The notes beneath the pieces were generated by a model, which worked only from the letters and a program-made list of their open reading frames with translations, was not told the DNA's origin and made no database searches. Below are positions 11,843 to 24,714 of a stretch of DNA of 64,000 bases, piece by piece (position 1 is the first letter of the stretch; the number at the start of each line of letters is the position of its first letter). A program made the position numbers and the translations under genes. The stretch is from Excoecaria cochinchinensis (taxonomy: Eukaryota; Streptophyta; Magnoliopsida; Malpighiales; Euphorbiaceae). Location: NCBI GenBank assembly GCA_947683425.1, contig CANTUQ010000316.1:1-64000 (forward strand). The letters are read 5' to 3'.

Positions 11843-13697
11843 ATGCGTTGTGACCGGCAAGGTTCCAGTAGCTATCCCAATCAAGTTTTCCCGAATTATT
11901 GGACTCGGATCCGAAATTTCACCACTTTTTACGATTTTTCGATTCTGGTGATTTTCCCTAGGGGTACCCCTAGGAAAATTCGTCGGATTCCGACGAAGCC
12001 AATTCTCGATGCGTTGTGACCGACAAGTTTCCAGTAGCTATCCCAATCAAGTTTTCCCGAATTATTGGACTCGGATCCGAAATTTCACCACTTTTTACGA
12101 TTTTTCGATTCTGGTGATTTTTCCTAGGTGTACCCCTAGGGAAATTCGTCGGATTCCGACGAAGCAAATTCTCGATGCGTTGTGACCGGCAAGCTTCCAG
12201 TAGCTATTCCAATCAAGTTTTCCCGAATTATTGGACTCGGATCCGAAATTTCACCACTTTTTACGATTTTTCGATTCTGGTGATTTTCCCTAGGGGTACC
12301 CCTAGGGAAATCCGTAAAAATTCGTCGGATTCCGACGAAGCCAATTCTCGATGCGTTGTGACCGGCAAGCTTCCAGTAGCTATCCCAATCAAGTTTTCCC
12401 GAATTATTGGACTCGGATCCGAAATTTCACCACTTTTTACGATTTTTCGATTCTGGTGATTTTCCCTAGGGGTACCCCTAGGAAAATTCGTCGGATTCCG
12501 ACGAAGCCAATTCTCGATGCGTTGTGACCGACAAGTTTCCAGTAGCTATCCCAATCAAGTTTTCCTGAATTATTGGACTCGGATCCGAAATTTCACCACT
12601 TTTTACGATTTTTCGATTCTGGTGATTTTTCCTAGGTGTACCCCTAGGGAAATTCGTCGGATTCCGACGAAGCAAATTCTCGATGCGTTGTGACCGGCAA
12701 GCTTCCAGTAGCTATTCCAATCAAGTTTTCCCGAATTATTGGACTCGGATCCGAAATTTCACCACTTTTTACGATTTTTCGATTCTGGTGATTTTCCCTA
12801 GGGGTACCCCTAGGGAAATCCGTTAAAATTCATCGAATTCCGACGAAGCCAATTCTCGATGCGTTGTGACCGGCAAGCTTCCAGTAGCTATCCCAATCAA
12901 GTTTTCCCGAATTATTGGACTCGGATCCGAAATTTCACCACTTTTTACGATTTTTCGATTCTGGTGATTTTCCCAAGGGGTACCCCTAGGGAAATTCGTC
13001 GGATTCCGACGAAGCCAATTCTCGATGCGTTGTGACCGGCAAGCTTCCAGTAGCTATCCCAATCGAGTTTTTCCGAATTATTGGACTCGGATCCGAAGTT
13101 TCACCACTTTTTACGATTTTTCGATTCTGGTGATTTTCCCTAGGGGTACCGCTAGGGAAATTCGTCGGATTCCGACGAGCCAATTCTCGATGCGTTGTGA
13201 CCGGCAAGCTTCCAGTAGCTAACCCAATCAAGTTTTCCCGAATTATTGGACTCGGATCCGAAATTTCACCACTTTTTACGATTTTTCGATTCTGGTGATT
13301 TTCCCTAGGGGTACCCCTAGGGAAATCCGTTAAAATTCATCGAATTCCGACGAAGCCAATTCTCGATGCGTTGTGACCGGCAAGCTTCCAGTAGCTATCC
13401 CAATCAAGTTTTCCCGAATTATTGGACTCGGATCCGAAATTTCACCACTTTTTACGATTTTTCGATTCTGGTGATTTTCCCAAGGGGTACCCCTAGGGAA
13501 ATTCGTCGGATTCCGACGAAGCCAATTCTCGATGCGTTGTGACCGGCAAGCTTCCAGTAGCTATCCCAATCAAGTTTTCCCGAATTATTGGACTCGGATC
13601 CGAAATTTCACCACTTTTTACGATTTTTCGATTCTGGTGATTTTCCCAAGGGGTACCCCTAGGGAAATTCGTCGGATTCCGACGAAGCCAATTCTCG
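11843..13697. repeat. 508-bp trimers; left flank of the large duplicated block (copy 1)
   Basis: Trimer units of 166+166+176 bp repeat at 12009 and 12517 with the markers GACCGACAAGTTTCC, AGGTGTACCCC and GACGAAGCAAATTC. A second 507/508-bp repetition is marked by CCGTTAAAATTCATCGAATTCC near 12823 and 13331. The section reappears at 19490-20837 at offset +7,647, and after a 507-bp difference at offset +7,140. Confidence 0.87.
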
Positions 13698-14889
13698 ATG
13701 CGTTGTGACCGGCAAGCTTCCAGTAGCTATCCCAATCAAGTTTTCCCGAATTATTGGACTCGGATCCGAAATTTCACAACTTTTTACGATTTTTCGATTC
13801 TGGTGATTTTCCCTAGGGGTACCCCTAGGGAAATTGTCGGATTCCGACGAAGCCAATTCTCGATGCGTTGTGACCGGCAAGCTTCCAGTAGCTATCCCAA
13901 TCAAGTTTTCCCGAATTATTGGACTCGGATCCGAAATTTCACCACTTTTTACGATTTTTCGATTCTGGTGAGTTTCCCTAGGGGTACCCCTAGGGAAATC
14001 CGTAAAAATTCGTCGGATTCCGACGAAGCCAATTCTCGATGCGTTGTGACCGGCAAGCTTCCAGTAGCTACCCCAATCAAGTTTTCCCGAATTATTGGAC
14101 TCGGAACCGAAATTTCACCACTTTTTACGATTTTTCGATTCTGGTGATTTTCCCTAGGGGTACCCCTAGGGAAATCCGTAAAAATTCGTCGGATTCCGAC
14201 GAAGCCAATTCTCGATGCGTTGTGACCGGCAAGCTTCCAGTAGGTATTCCAATCAAGTTTTCCCGAATTATTGGACTCGGATCTGAAATTTCACCACTTT
14301 TTACGATTTTTAAATTCTGGTGATTTTCACTAGGGGTACCCCCTAGGGAAATCCGTAAAAATTCGTCGGATTCCGACGAAGCCAATTCTCGATGCGTTGT
14401 GACCGGCAAGCTTCCAGTAGCTATCCCAATCAATTTTTCCCGAATTATTGGACTCGGATCAGAAATTTCACCACTTTTTACGATTTTTCGATTATGGTGA
14501 TTTTCCCAAGGGGTACCCCTAGGGAAATTCGTCGGATTCCGATGAAGCCAATTCTCGATGCGTTGTGACCGGCAAGCTTCCAGTAGCTATCCCAATCAAG
14601 TTTTCCCGAATTATTGGACTCGGATCCGAAATTTCACCACTTTTTACGATTTTTCGATTCTGGTGATTTTCCCTAGGGGTACCCCTAGGGAAATTCGTCG
14701 GATTCTGACGTAGCCAATTCTCGATGCGTTGTGACCGGCAAGCTTCCAGTAGCTATCCCAATCAAGTTTTCCCGAATTATTGGACTCGGATCCGAAATTT
14801 CACCACTTTTTACGATTTTTCGATTCTGGTGATTTTCCCTAGGGGTACCCCTTGGGAAATTCGTCGGATTCCGACGAAGCCAATTCTCG
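13698..14889. repeat. 1,192-bp 7-mer HOR, copy 1
   Basis: Seven monomers of 165, 176, 176, 177, 166, 166 and 166 bp. Markers in order are AAATTGTCGG (1-bp loss), GGTGAGTTTCCC, AGCTACCCCAATC, TTTTTAAATTCTGG with TACCCCCTAGG (1-bp gain), CGATTATGGTG, GATTCTGACGTAGCC, and ACCCCTTGGG. Private changes of this copy include CGGAACCGA near 14103 and GTAGGTATTCC near 14241. Confidence 0.95.
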
Positions 14890-16081
14890 ATGCGTTGTGA
14901 CCGGCAAGCTTCCAGTAGCTATCCCAATCAAGTTTTCCCGAATTATTGGACTCGGATCCGAAATTTCACAACTTTTTACGATTTTTCGATTCTGGTGATT
15001 TTCCCTAGGGGTACCCCTAGGGAAATTGTCGGATTCCGACGAAGCCAATTCTCGATGCGTTGTGACCGGCAAGCTTCCAGTAGCTATCCCAATCAAGTTT
15101 TCCCGAATTATTGGACTCGGATCCGAAATTTCACCACTTTTTACGATTTTTCGATTCTGGTGAGTTTCCCTAGGGGTACCCCTAGGGAAATCCGTAAAAA
15201 TTCGTCGGATTCCGACGAAGCCAATTCTCGATGCGTTGTGACCGGCAAGCTTCCAGTAGCTACCCCAATCAAGTTTTCCCGAATTATTGGACTCGGATCC
15301 GAAATTTCACCACTTTTTACGATTTTTCGATTCTGGTGATTTTCCCTAGGGGTACCCCTAGGGAAATCCGTAAAAATTCGTCGGATTCCGACGAAGCCAA
15401 TTCTCGATGCGTTGTGACCGGCAAGCTTCCAGTAGCTATTCCAATCAAGTTTTCCCGAATTATTGGACTCGGATCTGAAATTTCACCACTTTTTACGATT
15501 TTTAAATTCTGGTGATTTTCACTAGGGGTACCCCCTAGGGAAATCCGTAAAAATTCGTCGGATTCCGACGAAGCCAATTCTCGATGCGTTGTGACCGGCA
15601 AGCTTCCAGTAGCTATCCCAATCAATTTTTCCCGAATTATTGGACTCGGATCAGAAATTTCACCACTTTTTACGATTTTTCGATTATGGTGATTTTCCCA
15701 AGGGGTACCCCTAGGGAAATTCGTCGGATTCCGATGAAGCCAATTCTCGATGCGTTGTGACCGGCAAGCTTCCAGTAGCTATCCCAATCAAGTTTTCCCG
15801 AATTATTGGACTCGGATCCGAAATTTCACCACTTTTTACGATTTTTCGATTCTGGTGATTTTCCCTAGGGGTACCCCTAGGGAAATTCGTCGGATTCTGA
15901 CGTAGCCAATTCTCGATGCGTTGTGACCGGCAAGCTTCCAGTAGCTATCCCAATCAAGTTTTCCCGAATTATTGGACTCGGATCCGAAATTTCACCACTT
16001 TTTACGATTTTTCGATTCTGGTGATTTTCCCTAGGGGTACCCCTTGGGAAATTCGTCGGATTCCGACGAAGCCAATTCTCG
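14890..16081. repeat. 1,192-bp 7-mer HOR, copy 2
   Basis: Same seven monomers in the same order as copy 1. It carries none of the private substitutions seen in copies 1 and 3, so it may be nearest to the founder unit. Confidence 0.95.
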
Positions 16082-17273
16082 ATGCGTTGTGACCGGCAAG
16101 CTTCCAGTAGCTATCCCAATCAAGTTTTCCCGAATTATTGGACTCGGATCCGAAATTTCACAACTTTTTACGATTTTTCGATTCTGGTGATTTTCCCTAG
16201 GGGTACCCCTAGGGAAATTGTCGGATTCCGACGAAGCCAATTCTCGATGCGTTGTGACCGGCAAGCTTCCAGTAGCTATCCCAATCAAGTTTTCCCGAAT
16301 TATTGGACTCGGATCCGAAATTTCACCACTTTTTACGATTTTTCGATTCTGGTGAGTTTCCCTAGGGGTACCCCTAGGGAAATCCGTAAAAATTCGTCGG
16401 ATTCCAACGAAGCCAATTCTCGATGCGTTGTGACCGGCAAGCTTCCAGTAGCTACCCCAATCAAGTTTTCCCGAATTATTGGACTCGGATCCGAAATTTC
16501 ACCACTTTTTACGATTTTTCGATTCTGGTGATTTTCCCTAGGGGTACCCCTAGGGAAATCCGTAAAAATTCGTCGGATTCCGACGAAGCCAATTCTCGAT
16601 GCGTTGTGACCGGCAAGCTTCCAGTAGCTATTCCAATCAAGTTTTCCCGAATTATTGGACTCGGATCTGAAATTTCACCACTTTTTACGATTTTTAAATT
16701 CTGGTGATTTTCACTAGGGGTACCCCCTAGGGAAATCCGTAAAAATTCGTCGGATTCCGACGAAGCCAATTCTCGATGCGTTGTGACCGGCAAGCTTCCA
16801 GTAGCTATCCCAATCAATTTTTCCCGAATTATTGGACTCGGATCAGAAATTTCACCACTTTTTACGATTTTTCGATTATGGTGATTTTCCCAAGGGGTAC
16901 CCCTAGGGAAATTCGTCGGATTCCGATGAAGCCAATTCTCGATGCGTTGTGACCGGCAAGCTTCCAGTAGCTATCCCAATCAAGTTTTCCCGAATTATTG
17001 GACGCGGATCCGAAATTTCACCACTTTTTACGATTTTTCGATTCTGGTGATTTTCCCTAGGGGTACCCCTAGGGAAATTCGTCGGATTCTGACGTAGCCA
17101 ATTCTCGATGCGTTGTGACCGGCAAGCTTCCAGTAGCTATCCCAATCAAGTTTTCCCGAATTATTGGACTCGGATCCGAAATTTCACCACTTTTTACGAT
17201 TTTTCGATTCTGGTGATTTTCCCTAGGGGTACCCCTTGGGAAATTCGTCGGATTCCGACGAAGCCAATTCTCG
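16082..17273. repeat. 1,192-bp 7-mer HOR, copy 3
   Basis: Same unit, with the private changes GATTCCAACGAAG near 16406 and GGACGCGGATCC near 17003. The next unit starts at 17274 but switches to the 6-mer after its third monomer. Confidence 0.95.
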
Positions 17274-18298
17274 ATGCGTTGTGACCGGCAAGCTTCCAGT
17301 AGCTATCCCAATCAAGTTTTCCCGAATTATTGGACTCGGATCCGAAATTTCACAACTTTTTACGATTTTTCGATTCTGGTGATTTTCCCTAGGGGTACCC
17401 CTAGGGAAATTGTCGGATTCCGACGAAGCCAATTCTCGATGCGTTGTGACCGGCAAGCTTCCAGTAGCTATCCCAATCAAGTTTTCCCGAATTATTGGAC
17501 TCGGATCCGAAATTTCACCACTTTTTACGATTTTTCGATTCTGGTGAGTTTCCCTAGGGGTACCCCTAGGGAAATCCGTAAAAATTCGTCGGATTCCGAC
17601 GAAGCCAATTCTCGATGCGTTGTGACCGGCAAGCTTCCAGTAGCTACCCCAATCAAGTTTTCCCGAATTATTGGACTCGGATCCGAAATTTCACCACTTT
17701 TTACGATTTTTCGATTCTGGTGATTTTCCCAAGGGGTACCCCTAGGGAAATTCGTCGGATTCCGACGAAGCCAATTCTCGATGCGTTGTGACCGGCAAGC
17801 TTCCAGTAGCTATCCCAATCAAGTTTTCCCGAATTATTGGACTCGGATCTGAAATTTCACCACTTTTTACGATTTTTCAATTCTTGTGATTTTCACTAGG
17901 GGTACCCCTAGGGAAATCCGTAAAAATTCGTCGGATTCCGACGAAGCCAATTCTCGATGCGTTGTGACCGGCAAGCTTCCAGTAGCTATCCCAATCAATT
18001 TTTCCCGAATTATTGGACTCGGATCGGAAATTTCACCACTTTTTACGATTTTTCGATTATGGTGATTTTCCCAAGGGGTACCCCTAGGGAAATTCGTCGG
18101 ATTCCGACGAAACCAATTCTCGATGCGTTGTGACCGGCAAGCTTCCAGTAGCTATCCCAATCAAGTTTTCCCGAATTATTGGACTCGGATCTGAAATTTC
18201 ACCACTTTTTACGATTTTTCAATTCTGGTGATTTTCACTAGGGGTACCCCTAGGGAAATCCGTAAAAATTCGTCGGATTCCGACGAAGCCAATTCTCG
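17274..18298. repeat. 1,025-bp 6-mer HOR, copy 1
   Basis: Monomer steps are 165, 176, 166, 176, 166 and 176 bp. The first two monomers equal those of the 7-mer; in the third the left palindrome arm changes to CCCAAGG and the next junction becomes short. Later monomers carry TTTTTCAATTCT with TTTTCACTAGGGG, CGGATCGGAAATTTC and GACGAAACC. This is a sibling of the 7-mer with a different tail. Confidence 0.92.
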
Positions 18299-19323
18299 AT
18301 GCGTTGTGACCGGCAAGCTTCCAGTAGCTATCCCAATCAAGTTTTCCCGAATTATTGGACTCGGATCCGAAATTTCACAACTTTTTACGATTTTTCGATT
18401 CTGGTGATTTTCCCTAGGGGTACCCCTAGGGAAATTGTCGGATTCCGACGAAGCCAATTCTCGATGCGTTGTGACCGGCAAGCTTCCAGTAGCTATCCCA
18501 ATCAAGTTTTCCCGAATTATTGGACTCGGATCCGAAATTTCACCACTTTTTACGATTTTTCGATTCTGGTGAGTTTCCCTAGGGGTACCCCTAGGGAAAT
18601 CCGTAAAAATTCGTCGGATTCCGACGAAGCCAATTCTCGATGCGTTGTGACCGGCAAGCTTCCAGTAGCTACCCCAATCAAGTTTTCCCGAATTATTGGA
18701 CTCGGATCCGAAATTTCACCACTTTTTACGATTTTTCGATTCTGGTGATTTTCCCAAGGGGTACCCCTAGGGAAATTCGTCGGATTCCGACGAAGCCAAT
18801 TCTCGATGCGTTGTGACCGGCAAGCTTCCAGTAGCTATCCCAATCAAGTTTTCCCGAATTATTGGACTCGGATCTGAAATTTCACCACTTTTTACGATTT
18901 TTCAATTCTGGTGATTTTCACTAGGGGTACCCCTAGGGAAATCCGTAAAAATTCGTCGGATTCCGACGAAGCCAATTCTCGATGCGTTGTGACCGGCAAG
19001 CTTCCAGTAGCTATCCCAATCAATTTTTCCCGAATTATTGGACTCGGATCGGAAATTTCACCACTTTTTACGATTTTTCGATTATGGTGATTTTCCCAAG
19101 GGGTACCCCTAGGGAAATTCGTCGGATTCCGACGAAACCAATTCTCGATGCGTTGTGACCGGCAAGCTTCCAGTAGCTATCCCAATCAAGTTTTCCCGAA
19201 TTATTGGACTCGGATCTGAAATTTCACCACTTTTTACGATTTTTCAATTCTGGTGATTTTCACTAGGGGTACCCCTAGGGAAATCCGTAAAAATTCGTCG
19301 GATTCCGACGAAGCCAATTCTCG
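18299..19323. repeat. 1,025-bp 6-mer HOR, copy 2
   Basis: Nearly identical to copy 1. I noticed one substitution (AATTCTTGTG at 17880 against AATTCTGGTG here). A partial third copy lies at 22030-22878. Confidence 0.92.
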
Positions 19324-20837
19324 ATGCGTTGTGACCGGCAAGCTTCCAGTAGCTATCCCAATCAAGTTTTCCCGAATTATTGGACTCGGATCCGAAATTT
19401 CACCACTTTTTACGATTTTTCGATTCTGGTGATTTTCCCTAGGGGTACCCCTAGGGAAATTCGTCGGATTCCGACGAAGCCAATTCTCGATGCGTTGTGA
19501 CCGGCAAGGTTCCAGTAGCTATCCCAATCAAGTTTTCCCGAATTATTGGACTCGGATCCGAAATTTCACCACTTTTTACGATTTTTCGATTCTGGTGATT
19601 TTCCCTAGGGGTACCCCTAGGAAAATTCGTCGGATTCCGACGAAGCCAATTCTCGATGCGTTGTGACCGACAAGTTTCCAGTAGCTATCCCAATCAAGTT
19701 TTCCCGAATTATTGGACTCGGATCCGAAATTTCACCACTTTTTACGATTTTTCGATTCTGGTGATTTTTCCTAGGTGTACCCCTAGGGAAATTCGTCGGA
19801 TTCCGACGAAGCAAATTCTCGATGCGTTGTGACCGGCAAGCTTCCAGTAGCTATTCCAATCAAGTTTTCCCGAATTATTGGACTCGGATCCGAAATTTCA
19901 CCACTTTTTACGATTTTTCGATTCTGGTGATTTTCCCTAGGGGTACCCCTAGGGAAATCCGTAAAAATTCGTCGGATTCCGACGAAGCCAATTCTCGATG
20001 CGTTGTGACCGGCAAGCTTCCAGTAGCTATCCCAATCAAGTTTTCCCAAATTATTGGACTCGGATCCGAAATTTCACCACTTTTTACGATTTTTCGATTC
20101 TGGTGATTTTCCCTAGGGGTACCCCTAGGAAAATTCGTCGGATTCCGACGAAGCCAATTCTCGATGCGTTGTGACCGACAAGTTTCCAGTAGCTATCCCA
20201 ATCAAGTTTTCCTGAATTATTGGACTCGGATCCGAAATTTCACCACTTTTTACGATTTTTCGATTCTGGTGATTTTTCCTAGGTGTACCCCTAGGGAAAT
20301 TCGTCGGATTCCGACGAAGCAAATTCTCGATGCGTTGTGACCGGCAAGCTTCCAGTAGCTATTCCAATCAAGTTTTCCCGAATTATTGGACTCGGATCCG
20401 AAATTTCACCACTTTTTACGATTTTTCGATTCTGGTGATTTTCCCTAGGGGTACCCCTAGGGAAGTCCGTTAAAATTCATCGAATTCCGACGAAGCCAAT
20501 TCTCGATGCGTTGTGACCGGCAAGCTTCCAGTAGCTATCCCAATCAAGTTTTCCCGAATTATTGGACTCGGATCCGAAATTTCACCACTTTTTACGATTT
20601 TTCGATTCTTGTGATTTTCCCAAGGGGTACCCCTAGGGAAATTCGTCGGATTCCGACGAAGCCAATTCTCGATGCGTTGTGACCGGCAAGCTTCCAGTAG
20701 CTATCCCAATCAAGTTTTCCCGAATTATTGGACTCGGATCCGAAATTTCACCACTTTTTACGATTTTTCGATTCTGGTGATTTTCCCAAGGGGTACCCCT
20801 AGGGAAATTCGTCGGATTCCGACGAAGCCAATTCTCG
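19324..20837. repeat. Left flank of the large duplicated block (copy 2)
   Basis: After one near-consensus monomer, 19490-20837 repeats 11843-13697: the CAAGGTTCC marker, then the GACCGACAAGTTTCC trimers, then CCGTTAAAATTCATCGAATTCC. Here that last marker occurs once, not twice, so the copy is 507 bp shorter. Confidence 0.9.
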
Positions 20838-22029
20838 ATGCGTTGTGACCGGCAAGCTTCCAGTAGCTATCCCAATCAAGTTTTCCCGAATTATTGGACT
20901 CGGATCCGAAATTTCACAACTTTTTACGATTTTTCGATTCTGGTGATTTTCCCTAGGGGTACCCCTAGGGAAATTGTCGGATTCCGACGAAGCCAATTCT
21001 CGATGCGTTGTGACCGGCAAGCTTCCAGTAGCTATCCCAATCAAGTTTTCCCGAATTATTGGACTCGGATCCGAAATTTCACCACTTTTTACGATTTTTC
21101 GATTCTGGTGAGTTTCCCTAGGGGTACCCCTAGGGAAATCCGTAAAAATTCGTCGGATTCCGACGAAGCCAATTCTCGATGCGTTGTGACCGGCAAGCTT
21201 CCAGTAGCTACCCCAATCAAGTTTTCCCGAATTATTGGACTCGGATCCGAAATTTCACCACTTTTTACGATTTTTCGATTCTGGTGATTTTCCCTAGGGG
21301 TACCCCTAGGGAAATCCGTAAAAATTCGTCGGATTCCGACGAAGCCAATTCTCGATGCGTTGTGACCGGCAAGCTTCCAGTAGCTATTCCAATCAAGTTT
21401 TCCCGAATTATTGGACTCGGATCTGAAATTTCACCACTTTTTACGATTTTTAAATTCTGGTGATTTTCACTAGGGGTACCCCCTAGGGAAATCCGTAAAA
21501 ATTCGTCGGATTCCGACGAAGCCAATTCTCGATGCGTTGTGACCGGCAAGCTTCCAGTAGCTATCCCAATCAATTTTTCCCGAATTATTGGACTCGGATC
21601 AGAAATTTCACCACTTTTTACGATTTTTCGATTATGGTGATTTTCCCAAGGGGTACCCCTAGGGAAATTCGTCGGATTCCGATGAAGCCAATTCTCGATG
21701 CGTTGTGACCGGCAAGCTTCCAGTAGCTATCCCAATCAAGTTTTCCCGAATTATTGGACTCGGATCCGAAATTTCACCACTTTTTACGATTTTTCGATTC
21801 TGGTGATTTTCCCTAGGGGTACCCCTAGGGAAATTCGTCGGATTCTGACGTAGCCAATTCTCGATGCGTTGTGACCGGCAAGCTTCCAGTAGCTATCCCA
21901 ATCAAGTTTTCCCGAATTATTGGACTCGGATCCGAAATTTCACCACTTTTTACGATTTTTCGATTCTGGTGATTTTCCCTAGGGGTACCCCTTGGGAAAT
22001 TCGTCGGATTCCGACGAAGCCAATTCTCG
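20838..22029. repeat. 1,192-bp 7-mer HOR, copy in the second block
   Basis: The same seven-monomer order as at 14890-16081. Offset to 16082-17273 is +4,756. It is followed directly by a 1,025-bp-type unit, so this block has one full 7-mer where the first block has three. Confidence 0.94.
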
Positions 22030-22878
22030 ATGCGTTGTGACCGGCAAGCTTCCAGTAGCTATCCCAATCAAGTTTTCCCGAATTATTGGACTCGGATCCG
22101 AAATTTCACAACTTTTTACGATTTTTCGATTCTGGTGATTTTCCCTAGGGGTACCCCTAGGGAAATTGTCGGATTCCGACGAAGCCAATTCTCGATGCGT
22201 TGTGACCGGCAAGCTTCCAGTAGCTATCCCAATCAAGTTTTCCCGAATTATTGGACTCGGATCCGAAATTTCACCACTTTTTACGATTTTTCGATTCTGG
22301 TGAGTTTCCCTAGGGGTACCCCTAGGGAAATCCGTAAAAATTCGTCGGATTCCGACGAAGCCAATTCTCGATGCGTTGTGACCGGCAAGCTTCCAGTAGC
22401 TACCCCAATCAAGTTTTCCCGAATTATTGGACTCGGATCCGAAATTTCACCACTTTTTACGATTTTTCGATTCTGGTGATTTTCCCAAGGGGTACCCCTA
22501 GGGAAATTCGTCGGATTCCGACGAAGCCAATTCTCGATGCGTTGTGACCGGCAAGCTTCCAGTAGCTATCCCAATCAAGTTTTCCCGAATTATTGGACTC
22601 GGATCTGAAATTTCACCACTTTTTACGATTTTTCAATTCTGGTGATTTTCACTAGGGGTACCCCTAGGGAAATCCGTAAAAATTCGTCGGATTCCGACGA
22701 AGCCAATTCTCGATGCGTTGTGACCGGCAAGCTTCCAGTAGCTATCCCAATCAATTTTTCCCGAATTATTGGACTCGGATCCGAAATTTCACCACTTTTT
22801 ACGATTTTTCGATTATGGTGATTTTCCCAAGGGGTACCCCTAGGGAAATTCGTCGGATTCCGACGAAGCCAATTCTCG
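22030..22878. repeat. Partial 1,025-bp 6-mer, five monomers
   Basis: Matches 17274-18122 at offset +4,756, including the GGTGAGTTTCCC, CCCAAGG and TTTTCACTAGGGG markers. It differs in having CGGATCCGA in place of CGGATCGGA. The sixth monomer is replaced by the start of the 1,348-bp unit. Confidence 0.9.
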
Positions 22879-24226
22879 ATGCGTTGTGACCGGCAAGCTT
22901 CCAGTAGCTATCCCAATCAAGTTTTCCCGAATTATTGGACTCGGATCCGAAATTTCACCACTTTTTACGATTTTTCGATTCAGGTGATTTTCCCTAGGGG
23001 TACCCCTAGGGAAATTCGTCGGATTCCGACGTAGCCAATTCTCGATGCGTTGTGACCGGCAAGCTTCCAGTAGCTATCCCAATCAAGTTTTCCCGAATTA
23101 TTGGACTCGGATCCGAAATATCACCACTTTTTACGATTTTTCGATTCTGGTGATTTTCCCTAGGGGTACCCCTAGGGAAATTCGTAGGATTCCGACGAAG
23201 CCAATTCTCGATGCGTTGTGACCGGCAAACTTCCAGTAACTATCCCAATCAAGTTTTCCCGAATTATTGGACTCGGATCCGAAATTTCACCACTTTTTAC
23301 GATTTTTCGATTCTGGTGATTTTCCCTAGGGGTACCCCTAGGGAAATTCGTCGGATTCCGACGAAGCCAATTCTCGATGCGTTGTGACCGGCAAGCTTCC
23401 AGTAGCTATCCCAATCAAGTTTTCCCGAATTATTGGACTCGGATCCGAAATTTCACCACTTTTTACAATTTTTCGATTCTGGTGATTTTCCCTAGGGGTA
23501 CCCCTAGGGAAATTCGTCGGATTCCGACGAAGCCAATTCTCGATGCGTTGTGACCGGCAAGCTTCCAGTAGCTATCCCAATCAAGTTTTCCCGAATTATT
23601 TGACTCGGATCCGAAATTTCACCACTTTTTACGATTTTTCGATTCTGGTGATTTTCCCTAGGGGTACCCCCAGGGAAATCCGTAAAAATTCGTCGGATTC
23701 CGACGAAGCCAATTCTCGATGCATTGTGACCGGCAAGCTTCCAGTAGATATCCCAATCAAGTTTTCCCGAATTATTGGACTCGGATCCGAAATTTCACCA
23801 CTTTTTACGATTTTTCGATTCTGGTGATTTTCCCAAGGGGTACCCCTAGGGAAATTCGTCGGATTCCGACGAAGCCAATTCTCGATGCGTTGTGACCGGC
23901 AAGCTTCCAGTAGCTATCCCAATCAAGTTTTCCCGAATTATTTGACTCGGATCCGAAATTTCACCACTTTTTACGATTTTTCGATTCTGGTGATTTTCCC
24001 TAGGGGTACCCCCAGGGAAATCCGTAAAAATTCGTCGGATTCCGACGAAGCCAATTCTCGATGCGTTGTGACCGGCAAGCTTCCAGTAGCTATCCCAATC
24101 AAGTTTTCCCGAATTATTGGACTCGGATCCGAAATTTCACCACTTTTTACGATTTTTCGATTCTGGTGATTTTCCCTAGGGGTACCCCTAGGGAAATTCG
24201 TCGGATTCCGACGTAGCCAATTCTCG
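22879..24226. repeat. 1,348-bp 8-mer HOR, copy 1
   Basis: Six short and two long monomers. Markers are CGATTCAGGTG, GACGTAGCC, TTCGTAGGATTCC, GGCAAACTTCCAGTAACT, two ATTATTTGACTCGG monomers followed by TACCCCCAGGG, and GATGCATTGTG. Private changes include AAATATCACC near 23118 and AGTAGATATCCC near 23747. Confidence 0.92.
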
Positions 24227-24694
24227 ATGCGTTGTGACCGGCAAGCTTCCAGTAGCTATCCCAATCAAGTTTTCCCGAATTATTGGACTCGGATCCGAAA
24301 TTTCACCACTTTTTACGATTTTTCGATTCAGGTGATTTTCCCTAGGGGTACCCCTAGGGAAATTCGTCGGATTCCGACGTAGCCAATTCTCGATGCGTTG
24401 TGACCGGCAAGCTTCCAGTAGCTATCCCAATCAAGTTTTCCCGAATTATTGGACTCGGATCCGAAATTTCACCACTTTTTACGATTTTTCGATTCTGGTG
24501 ATTTTCCCTAGGGGTACCCCTAGGGAAATTCGTAGGATTCCGACGAAGCCAATTCTCGATGCGTTGTGACCGGCAAACTTCCAGTAACTATCCCAATCAA
24601 GTTTTCCCGAATTATTGGACTCGGATCCGAAATTTCACCACTTTTTACGATTTTTCGATTCTGGTGATTTTCCCTAGGGGTACCCCTAGGGAAA

Positions 24695-24713
24695 TTCGTC
24701 GGATTCCGACGAA
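24695..24713. repeat. 19-bp dyad (9-bp arms, 1-bp centre), reference copy
   Basis: TTCGTCGGA is followed by one T and then TCCGACGAA, its exact reverse complement. The element recurs in almost every monomer, with occasional single substitutions such as a central GAATTC version. It could extrude as a hairpin or be bound by a dimeric protein; neither is shown by sequence alone. Confidence 0.9.
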
Positions 24714-24714
24714 G
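24698..24714 (-). promoter_or_regulatory. CENP-B-box-like 17-mer (weak match)
   Basis: On the minus strand the sequence is CTTCGTCGGAATCCGAC. Against the canonical mammalian box (YTTCGTTGGAARCGGGA) I count 12 of 17 matches, and 7 of the 9 positions considered essential (nTTCGnnnnAnnCGGGn). Because the element is nearly palindromic, the plus strand starting one base upstream scores 7 of 9 as well. CENP-B binding is established in mammals. Whether an equivalent protein exists in this organism is unknown, and the match may be chance. Confidence 0.3.

Noticed and set aside
13698..14147. Family of identical 149-codon frames at 13698, 14890, 16082, 17274, 18299, 20838 and 22030
   Set aside because: They recur because the HOR recurs. 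The 165-bp monomer (1-bp loss) changes the phase and lengthens the frame. Repetition at DNA level explains the conservation fully.
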